A stretch of DNA of 64,000 nucleotides from Halococcus salsus (GTDB taxonomy: Archaea; Halobacteriota; Halobacteria; Halobacteriales; Halococcaceae), in NCBI RefSeq assembly GCF_009900715.1, contig NZ_JAAAJC010000001.1, forward strand, positions 1,229,216 through 1,293,215, in the 5' to 3' direction. Shown here piece by piece: positions 44,710 through 50,695 of this stretch (position 1 is its first letter; the number at the start of each line of letters is the position of its first letter). Below the pieces are notes generated by a model. The model worked only from the letters and a program-made list of their open reading frames with translations, had not been told where the DNA came from and did not search any database. A program made the position numbers and the translations under genes.

Positions 44710-44975
44710 CGGGCACCGACGCTGTGGTCTCAGGGACGCCGGAGTCCCCGCCTATCTGGGCCACAGTTCTCTCCTATCCGTCTGTTCGACCACTACAGGA
44801 CCCGTCCGCTGGCACCCAGCGGTGATGCTGTACGGTCATTCCAGCCGCAACCCGTCCGAAGACCTCGGTGACGAATCCCTCCTCGAAGAGGTCACCGGAT
44901 CTCCACATCGCACCGGTCGCTTTCGGGTGACTTGGCCCGTACTTTTATGCAGAGCGGTAGTGAAACCGACGACCG

Positions 44976-45794
44976 ATGGCGGCCCAACACCGAGCGGTGC
45001 GAGAACATCCGGTGCTCGGCTTCGTTCTCCTGAGTATCGTCTTCTCGTGGGCGATGTGGGGGGTACAGTATCTCTGGCCGCGGAACCCGGTCGCTCTGAT
45101 CGCGCCCCTCCCATCGGCCGGCCCGGCCGTCGCCGCAGTGGTCGTCGCCCACCTCTCGGGCTTCGATCTGCGCGCATGGAGGGACCACCTCGGGGGACGA
45201 GACGTGGAACCGTACTGGTACGGCGTCGGTCTCGCCCTGCCACTGGCCTGCGTGATCGCCACCACGATCGCCGCGGCACTGCTGTTCAACGGACCGTGGG
45301 CCGTCCCGTTCTTCACTCCTCAAAGGGCCGCCGGATACGCCGTCTCGCTGTTGTTCAGTGTGATTCCCGCACTCGGTGTGGAGGCGGGCTTTCGCGGGTT
45401 CGCCCTGCCTCGCCTCCAGCACCGCTACGACGCGCTGGTCGCCAGCGCCTTCGTCGCCGTCGCGTGGGCGGTCTGGAGCCTCCCCCTGTTCGTGTTCCCC
45501 GGTACGTACCTCGCCGGGTTCTCGCTCCCGGTCGCTGTGTTGTTGCTGGTGGTCGTCTCGGTGTTCCTCACCTACGTCTACAACAGCACGGGCGGGAGCG
45601 TCCCCGTCACCGCCCTGCTCAACGGTGGCCTCGTCACATCGCTCACGTACGGCGCGGTGGGTGCCTCCGGGGTCGAGATCCAGGTGACGACGCTTGCGGC
45701 GTGGGCGATCCCCGCGCTCGTCGTCGCCAACCTCTACGGCCGTGAACGCCTCGCGGATGAGGTATCGGCACCGCGGTTCCTCGCCGAATCATAA
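44976..45794 (+). CDS. CPBP family membrane protein with altered active-site residues
   Basis: Membrane protein of 272 residues with about eight helices, related to the CAAX/CPBP intramembrane proteases. The first motif, normally EExxxR, reads VEAGFRGFALP, so the second Glu is Ala. The next motif, normally WHLPLF, reads WSLPLF, losing the His. The third region, normally with a His before Asn, reads GSVPVTALLNGGL. The protein therefore appears to lack the catalytic set and may be a non-enzymatic relative. A TTTTATGC box lies about 30 bases before the ATG. Confidence 0.78.
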   Translation: MAAQHRAVREHPVLGFVLLSIVFSWAMWGVQYLWPRNPVALIAPLPSAGPAVAAVVVAHLSGFDLRAWRDHLGGRDVEPYWYGVGLALPLACVIATTIAAALLFNGPWAVPFFTPQRAAGYAVSLLFSVIPALGVEAGFRGFALPRLQHRYDALVASAFVAVAWAVWSLPLFVFPGTYLAGFSLPVAVLLLVVVSVFLTYVYNSTGGSVPVTALLNGGLVTSLTYGAVGASGVEIQVTTLAAWAIPALVVANLYGRERLADEVSAPRFLAES

Positions 45795-45860
45795 CCGCTC
45801 TTCCCTCGTGTTCGTGACCGAACGAGGTCAGTGATCTGCCATCATCACCTCGAAAGCACC

Positions 45861-46208
45861 TCAGTCCCGGCTGAGCGGCATCCGGAGTCCATAGAGGATG
45901 AACACTAAACCGATGATCTCGCTCACCTTGCCCGCGATACCGAAGGCGGCGTTCACCGTGACTCGTATGCCGGGACCAAACTGCGAGAGTTCTCCAGCAA
46001 GCACGAAACCAGCGAGGAGCACCACGGGTGTCCAGAAGGTGAAGAAGAATCCGGTGGCGACGAACAGCATCGGCAGGCTCCGATTCCGCCAGTACCCACG
46101 GAACGCGATGTAACCGACGGCAATACCCAATATCGAGGCCGTGAGTGTGAGCGCGATCGATATCGGTTCGCCGTTTTGCGTGCCGATCTGGACGAGAAGG
46201 TTTGTCAT
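45861..46208 (-). CDS. Small membrane protein (DUF7521-like)
   Basis: Predicted 115-residue protein with three transmembrane helices (ALTLTASILGIAVGYIAF, FFFTFWTPVVLLAGFVLA and VSEIIGLVFILYGL). In haloarchaea such proteins are often encoded directly after a small ArsR-like winged-helix gene. Here the start ATG at 46208 overlaps the stop of that regulator (ATGA), but the regulator is split by a transposon, so this gene has probably lost its original promoter. Confidence 0.72.
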   Translation of the reverse strand: MTNLLVQIGTQNGEPISIALTLTASILGIAVGYIAFRGYWRNRSLPMLFVATGFFFTFWTPVVLLAGFVLAGELSQFGPGIRVTVNAAFGIAGKVSEIIGLVFILYGLRMPLSRD

Positions 46209-46368
46209 CTCATGTCTCCGATGAACTGGGTAAATCGGTCGGCCATGCGGTCGCGGCGGGTGAGTCGTAGATGGAAGCCATCCTCGGTGAGATCGACTTC
46301 GATCCGGTCGAGGGTTGCCGTATAGACGTTGTAGTGATGGCCGTCCGCGTCGGGGTGGGTTCGTTTAC
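46205..46368 (-). pseudogene. 3' fragment of a winged-helix regulator split by a tnpB element
   Basis: Reads KRTHPDADGHHYNVYTATL and continues to FIGDMR followed by stop. This is the C-terminal wing and tail of an ArsR-like haloarchaeal regulator. The N-terminal part lies at 47992-48184. The fragment ends at TTAC (46365-46368), the left target of the inserted element. Confidence 0.8.
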
Positions 46369-46387
46369 CTAAATTCAGGCGCTAAGG

Positions 46388-46437
46388 CCCCTCCCTCAAG
46401 AAGTGAGCGCGGTGCGGAGCGAGCGAGTAGGGAGGGG
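46388..46437 (+). repeat. Left-end hairpin of the tnpB element
   Basis: Perfect 9-bp inverted pair, CCCCTCCCT at 46388-46396 and AGGGAGGGG at 46429-46437. Two further small hairpins follow (CCAGAACG...CGTTCTGG near 46450 and GAGACGCGAAGCGTCTC near 46480). Confidence 0.65.
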
Positions 46438-46570
46438 ATACAGCGTCCCCAGAACGCTTCGCGTTCTGGTGTGCGAACGAGACGCGAAGCGTCTCGTCAA
46501 CGCCGTCATCATCTGAACTTCCGAGGTTTCGGCGTGTCGGCTGGCCGGACCACGAGCGATAGGCTCATGC

Positions 46571-46589
46571 GTATCTACCAAGTAGATAC
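46571..46589 (+). promoter_or_regulatory. Inverted repeat just before the DUF2080 gene
   Basis: GTATCTAC, a CAA spacer, then GTAGATAC: a perfect 8-bp palindrome whose end is five bases before the ATG at 46595. The position suits an operator or a translational control site for the DUF2080-tnpB pair. The palindrome also contains TA-rich steps that might serve the promoter itself. Confidence 0.45.
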
Positions 46590-46594
46590 TACCG

Positions 46595-46747
46595 ATGGAC
46601 CGGCACGAGATAGAGGGTCACGAAGTCGTGGAGAAAACTGTGAAGCCCACCGGCAACGGCGCTCACGTCTACCTCCCGAAGTCGTGGGTAGGAGCAACCA
46701 TCAAGGTCGTTCGTGCCTCCGAACTCGACGCCGATTCAGACGAGTAG
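46595..46747 (+). CDS. DUF2080 family transposase-associated protein
   Basis: A 50-residue protein starting MDRHEIEGHEVVEKTVKPTG and containing GAHVYLPKSWVGATIKVV, the pattern of the DUF2080 family encoded beside tnpB in haloarchaeal IS1341-type elements. The VYLPKSW..A.. segment resembles AbrB/SpoVT-type swapped-hairpin DNA-binding strands, which would suit a small repressor. It ends three bases before the tnpB start, so the two are one transcription unit. Function is unproven. Confidence 0.75.
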   Translation: MDRHEIEGHEVVEKTVKPTGNGAHVYLPKSWVGATIKVVRASELDADSDE

Positions 46748-46750
46748 ACC

Positions 46751-47977
46751 ATGCTCAACTACAGGTTCCGGCTCAACCCCACGCCCGCTCAACGCGAGCA
46801 GTTAGCGTGGACGCTGGATACCTGCCGACAGGTCTACAACCACTTTCTCCACCGACTCAACCGCGTCGATAACACGTCGTCGTACAAGGAGCAGGAACGG
46901 CTACCGAAGCTCAAGGAGTGGTGGACCGACCTACGCGGAGTCCACTCCAAAGTGCTTCAAAAGGTCGTTCAACGCCTGTACGACAACCTCTCAACGCTGA
47001 AAGGGTTGAAGGAGAACGGCCACCGCGTCGGCCACCTTCGGTGGAAGGGTTCGGGATACTACTATTCGTTCACGTACAGTCAGTCCGGTTTCAAGCTCGA
47101 CCAAAAGAGCGACCGCGACGAGCTGTGGTTGTCGAAGATTGGTTCGGTCCCGATAGTCGCACACCGCGACCTCCCCACCGACGCGACCGTGAAGGGCATG
47201 ACGGTGAAGCGAGAACCCACAGGGCACTGGTACGCTGTGTTGTCGGTTGAAACGCCCGATGACCCACCGGAGAAACCGGCGAGCCCCGAGAATGTTGTCG
47301 GCATCGACGTGGGAATACTCAAATTCGCCCACGACACCGATGGAACGGCGGTCGGGTCGCTCGACCTCTCGCACGAACGCGATCGACTGGAACACGAACA
47401 GCGTGTCCTCTCGCGCCGCGAACACGGTTCGGCGAACTGGGAGAAACAGCGAAGAAAGGTCGCCCGTCGCCACGCCGACCTGAAACGGAAACGGCGGGAC
47501 TTCCTGCACAAGCTGTCGAACTACTACGCTCGGGAATACGACCTCGTGGCGGTCGAAGACCTCGACGCGAAGGGACTGATGGAACTCGACGGCAACAGTC
47601 GCAACCGCGCGTCAGCCGCGTGGGGAACCCTCCGCCGGATGCTCGCGTACAAGTGCGAACGCGAAGGGACGCACTTCGCGGAGGTTCGACCCCACGGAAC
47701 CACGAAGGAGTGCGCCCGCTGTGGTGCGGAAACGGACAAGCCGCTCTGGGTACGCGAACACTCGTGTCCGGCGTGTGGCTTCACCGCCGACCGAGACGAA
47801 AACGCCGCGTGGAACGTCCTCCAACGCGGTATCGAGGAAATAGGCACGGGCAGTGCCGAATCAACGCCTGTGGAGACCGTGGTCCCTACGGCGACCGCTT
47901 TTCAGCCGGTCGCTGCAAACCACGTCGCCGAAGCAGGAAGCCCCACCCTCAAGCGCGAGCCGTCAGGCGAGCGGTAG
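46751..47977 (+). CDS. tnpB: RNA-guided endonuclease TnpB
   Basis: TnpB of 408 residues. N-terminal helix-turn-helix type region (LNYRFRLNPTPAQREQLAWT), then the RuvC-like nuclease with all three acidic residues: Asp in VVGIDVGILKFA, Glu in VAVEDLDAKG and Asp in DRDENAAWNVL. The zinc finger CARCGAE...CPACGF lies between the last two. Length and motifs are complete, so it is probably active. In other IS200/IS605 elements TnpB uses an RNA from the element's right end to cut DNA beside the transposon target sequence. The reading frame runs into the right-end hairpin. Confidence 0.9.
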   Translation: MLNYRFRLNPTPAQREQLAWTLDTCRQVYNHFLHRLNRVDNTSSYKEQERLPKLKEWWTDLRGVHSKVLQKVVQRLYDNLSTLKGLKENGHRVGHLRWKGSGYYYSFTYSQSGFKLDQKSDRDELWLSKIGSVPIVAHRDLPTDATVKGMTVKREPTGHWYAVLSVETPDDPPEKPASPENVVGIDVGILKFAHDTDGTAVGSLDLSHERDRLEHEQRVLSRREHGSANWEKQRRKVARRHADLKRKRRDFLHKLSNYYAREYDLVAVEDLDAKGLMELDGNSRNRASAAWGTLRRMLAYKCEREGTHFAEVRPHGTTKECARCGAETDKPLWVREHSCPACGFTADRDENAAWNVLQRGIEEIGTGSAESTPVETVVPTATAFQPVAANHVAEAGSPTLKREPSGER

Positions 47978-47991
47978 GGTGGGGAGGAAGT
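47860..47991 (+). ncRNA. Predicted omega (sense-overlapping) RNA of TnpB
   Basis: The 3' end of tnpB and the right end of the element should encode the guide RNA scaffold. A strong hairpin (47941-47984) ends seven bases before the element boundary, and sense-overlapping transcripts are known from haloarchaeal IS1341-type genes. The guide would continue into the flank from 47992. The 5' limit is approximate. Confidence 0.45.
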
Positions 47992-48184
47992 CACTGACGA
48001 GGTCATGTGCTTCGAGGGCTTCGAGTCGTCGATAGACCGTCGGTGGTGACACTCCACAGCGGTCGCTGAGTTCCTCGGCCGAGAGGGCTTCCTCGACGGT
48101 CTCCGTGAGGATGGTTCGCGCACACTCGTCGGCGAGCAGCGAACCGATGGCGTCCACATCGGAGTCATCACCCACACCTATCAC
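47992..48184 (-). pseudogene. 5' fragment of a winged-helix regulator split by a tnpB element
   Basis: From GTG 48184 it reads MIGVGDDSDVDAIGSLLADE and includes the helix-turn-helix AEELSDRCGVSPPTVYRRLE, then is cut after HDLVS at the element end. With the fragment at 46205-46368 it would form a 118-residue ArsR-like repressor. The truncated frame reads on into the element for only about nine residues. Confidence 0.8.
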
Positions 48185-48278
48185 CCGTCATACGTGGATA
48201 TGAAACCGCGAACACGGTTTCAATCACTGAAGTCGATGGTTTCGATTTATACTCCCACCTCCTTTCTATTGAATCGTC

Positions 48279-48431
48279 ATGGTGGCAATCAACGAAACGA
48301 CCATCGCGATGGCCTGTGCCGTCCTCGGAGTCGTGTTCTCGGTCGTGTGGTTGGCGCTCGGCCTCTACGGGATCAACTCCCTGCGGGACATCAGGGACAA
48401 ACTCAACGAACGAGAATCAGCCGACGGATAA
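48279..48431 (+). CDS. Small single-helix membrane protein
   Basis: A 50-residue protein (begins MVAINETTIAMACAVLGVVF) with one transmembrane helix of about 22 residues and a charged cytoplasmic-type tail (RDIRDKLNERESADG). TTTATA at 48246-48251 is about 30 bases before the ATG, a good leaderless promoter. No family recognised. Confidence 0.55.
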   Translation: MVAINETTIAMACAVLGVVFSVVWLALGLYGINSLRDIRDKLNERESADG

Positions 48432-48559
48432 CGAGGCCCGATCCAGTCACGAGAACGCGAAGAAGAGGACTCGATCGAGGATGAGACGACGAGCTGGTGG
48501 AGATGGCGACCGGATGGACGAGAGTACGAATCAGTAGCGGGCTCCGAAACCCAATCGGA

Positions 48560-48712
48560 TCAGAACTCGGACATCGCTGCCTGCCGGTCGTAGGCCCGCT
48601 CGAAGAGTACACAGCAGGCCTCCCGGAGGTTTCCGCGACGGATCTCGTCCACTGTTTCCCCGATCTGTGAGGAGTGTCCGTCCACGACCGGGAACGAGGA
48701 CTGAATGTCCAT
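48560..48712 (-). CDS. Small conserved-looking protein, unknown function
   Basis: A 50-residue frame from ATG 48712: begins MDIQSSFPVVDGHSSQIGET and ends with FERAYDRQAAMSEF. It contains a CC pair in a helical stretch (NLREACCVLFERAY). Composition and codon use look genuine for a haloarchaeon, and other frames over the same bases do not. No function can be suggested. Confidence 0.5.
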   Translation of the reverse strand: MDIQSSFPVVDGHSSQIGETVDEIRRGNLREACCVLFERAYDRQAAMSEF

Positions 48713-49049
48713 ATCTCATCGAGGTACGGGTATCAGAAAAAGATTAGGTCAGCGAACCGAAACTCGGGTCCGCAAAGTCGCAGCTGGGTTCGGTGCCACT
48801 GCGACCCAGCGTATTGGTGATAGCGGTGGAGGAAGCGTTACTCGAACGAACGCGCCGACGGGCAACAGCGCCACCGGCGGATAGTAGTATGTCGTCCGTC
48901 GCGAGTGATGAGGCCAACCCCGCGCGGTTCGCTCTTCGTGTCCGGTGTCGCTCGTACAGAGCAGCGGGTGCGACGGGCGTTCGACGAACGACGTTCCTTG
49001 TCGACGATGCTTCGGACGCTCAGAAGCCCCGTAGAGGGTGGATGTCTAC
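48713..49049. other. Intergenic stretch without a supported gene
   Basis: About 340 bases. One plus-strand frame (from 48793) is open for 86 codons but has arginine-rich, low-order composition and no start signal, so I do not call it. Confidence 0.4.
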
Positions 49050-49241
49050 TTAGATGACTACCTGTGAGAACTCATGACTTCCGCAACGGTGACAGGTTTT
49101 TCCAGGTTTGTGACTGGCGGGTATGACCCCTTTCAGAGTTTCCTTTCTTGGATGGAGCATCCCACAGTCGTTACACATGAGCAACTGACTCTCGGGTTTG
49201 TCGGGTTCTTCTACCTCGGGGGTCACCGCTACCTCGTTCAT
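49050..49241 (-). CDS. Small zinc-ribbon protein
   Basis: A 63-residue protein with CNDC near residues 23-26 and CHRC near residues 50-53, separated by a basic segment (HPRKETLKGVIPASHKPGK). The pairs could bind one zinc ion. An acidic proline-containing N-terminus (EVEEPDKPESQ) precedes them. GC content is lower than the window average and the gene lies at the edge of an AT-richer stretch, so it may be foreign. No partner gene is evident. Confidence 0.58.
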   Translation of the reverse strand: MNEVAVTPEVEEPDKPESQLLMCNDCGMLHPRKETLKGVIPASHKPGKTCHRCGSHEFSQVVI

Positions 49242-49926
49242 TCATAGGAAATTTTCCACGGATCCAGCATGGATTATGACCATTGCCTCCCAGGGTGGTT
49301 TTAAGGCTCGAACCGAGGTACATCGGTAGGACGAAACAGGGTATCCCAGCATCAATGCCAAGGCTATCCAACCCCCCTAAAGACTGTTTCCTACGTTACT
49401 GAAAGACTTACTCTCGATTATGACTTCCAACATCATGGAGTTGGGAGGGGCCGTTGCGTGACATCACCGGCAGTTTCCCTCCTAACTCCACACTCGTCCA
49501 CTCAGAACGACTACTGGCAGACGAATAGCCGTATGAGGAACTTTCCGACTACAGAGAATATAGCTACTCTGCTCTACCAGAACTTGCTCTCACGCAGAGG
49601 GTGGAGAGGAGCGTGAATGACTTCACCAGCTTGCCACGCGGGATGGTTGACCATCCTCTTCAGCCTGTTTCTGTCCATCAGATAACCCCAGCGAAAGTCT
49701 GCCCTATCTAACAGGCGCTTCTCGGAGATCGACCCGAGTGGGTAAATAAGGGATAGACTACGCTACCATCCCTATGTGATCCCCTGAAGCTCCTCACGCT
49801 CGCAGGTGCGAACTTCCTCGGACTGTACTCCGTGTAGCCATAGGTTCAAATCAACGGTCGTGATACTGGTACGATTTATAAGTACCCCTACACCGTTCGG
49901 TGAATCCCAAGCGAGATGTGAGAGAA
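49242..49926. other. Lower-GC stretch next to tRNA-Arg, no supported gene
   Basis: About 685 bases, clearly poorer in GC than the flanks. A plus-strand frame near 49530-49710 reads as acidic, protein-like sequence (for example LALTQRVERSVNDFTSLPRG) but is bounded by stops and has no start. The stretch ends at the 3' side of the tRNA gene, where integrative elements commonly insert. I saw no integrase and no clear copy of the tRNA 3' end. Confidence 0.45.
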
Positions 49927-49999
49927 CGGGCGCGACGGGATTTGAACCCGCGGCATCTTGGTCCGGAACCAAGGACTCTGTCCACTGAGCTACGCGCCC
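49927..49999 (-). tRNA. tRNA-Arg (anticodon CCG)
   Basis: A 73-nt cloverleaf on the minus strand. Acceptor GGGCGCG pairs with CGCGCCC. The anticodon stem CTTGG/CCAAG encloses the loop TTCCGGA, giving anticodon CCG, which reads CGG. The T-arm is GCGGGTTCAAATCCCGT. There is no intron, and no CCA is encoded. A TA-rich element about 27-30 bases upstream (CCTAAACC on this strand) could be its promoter. Confidence 0.93.
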
Positions 50000-50050
50000 T
50001 CATCGAACCATACGGGGTCGTCGGTTTAGGCGTTGTGAAAGCCGCGCGCC

Positions 50051-50632
50051 TCAGGGCGTTTCGCGGGTTTCGAGCGTGAAGTCGGATTTCGGGTAGCTGA
50101 CGCAGGTCAGCGCGTAGCCGTCCTCCAACTCCTCGGCTTCGAGCATCTGCTGGTTGTCGTGGATCAGGTAGTCCTCGGAGGGGCCGTCGGCGACGTGGCC
50201 GCCACACGAGAGACACTGGCCCTGTCGGCAGGCGTAGGGCATATCCCAACCCTGGTCCTCGCCGGCTTCGAGGAGGGTCTGGTTCTCGGGCACGTCGACG
50301 GTTTCGCCCTCCTTCGCGTACTCGACCGAGAACACCTCGGCCTCGTCGTCCGGGATCTCGCCGGGGCTCGACGGGGTTTCGCTCGTTTCACCCTCGGCGA
50401 GTTCGCCCTCGGCCTCGCCACCGCCGACCGCGCCGGCCGGAGCCGCCCCGCCGCCGATCGAGCGGTTCATCGGTTCGGGGAAGTCGGTCTCGGGGACGCT
50501 CGCCGCCCGCCGTTCGAGCACCGACTGGGAGATGTCGTCGGGGATCGGCCGGTCGGTGCCCGAGGAGAAGTGCAAGACAACCATCACGCCAACCAGCAGG
50601 AGTCCGATCGCGACACCGAGTACCTCGACCAT
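50051..50632 (-). CDS. Membrane-anchored plant-type 2Fe-2S ferredoxin
   Basis: Protein of 193 residues. One N-terminal transmembrane helix (VLGVAIGLLLVGVMVVLHF) is followed by a flexible Gly/Ala/Glu-rich linker to about residue 100 and then a 2Fe-2S ferredoxin domain. The cluster ligands are in CRQGQCLSC and the later ALTCVSYP. The fold start (VFSVEYAKEGETVDVPENQ) is typical. It would carry single electrons at the inner membrane face for an unidentified partner. Soluble haloarchaeal ferredoxins lack the anchor. It lies 63 bases from the valS stop on the same strand. Confidence 0.85.
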   Translation of the reverse strand: MVEVLGVAIGLLLVGVMVVLHFSSGTDRPIPDDISQSVLERRAASVPETDFPEPMNRSIGGGAAPAGAVGGGEAEGELAEGETSETPSSPGEIPDDEAEVFSVEYAKEGETVDVPENQTLLEAGEDQGWDMPYACRQGQCLSCGGHVADGPSEDYLIHDNQQMLEAEELEDGYALTCVSYPKSDFTLETRETP

Positions 50633-50695
50633 GGCCGCGCTACGAAAGCACGGTATAATTAGCTGTTGTTTGTCCCGGTCGATCGTCGTGGTGGC

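Larger units (their letters stand above)
46369..47991 (+). mobile_element. IS1341-type (IS200/IS605 family) tnpB-only element
   Basis: A 1,623-bp element with a DUF2080 gene and tnpB but no Y1 transposase, so it is non-autonomous. The ends carry matching hairpins: CCCCTCCCT/AGGGAGGGG at 46388-46437 and CCCCACCCT/AGGGTGGGG at 47941-47984. No target duplication is present, as expected for the family. The left flank is TTAC. Joining 47992 to 46368 restores a 118-codon regulator frame, which fixes the ends to the base. Confidence 0.85.

Noticed and set aside
48793-49053. Plus-strand frame of 86 codons
   Set aside because: Arginine-rich and disordered, no start signal and no motif.
49242-49800. 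Possible structured RNA (RNase P or SRP RNA)
   Set aside because: A minus-strand GGACAGAAACAGGCTG recalls the 3' conserved region of RNase P RNA, but the matching 5' block is absent from that strand, GC content is too low for a haloarchaeal RNase P RNA, and no SRP domain motif was seen.
49806-49988. Plus-strand frame of 60 codons over the tRNA
   Set aside because: It is antisense to tRNA-Arg. The reading ERTGATGFEPAASWSG is a known artefact of translated tRNA complements.
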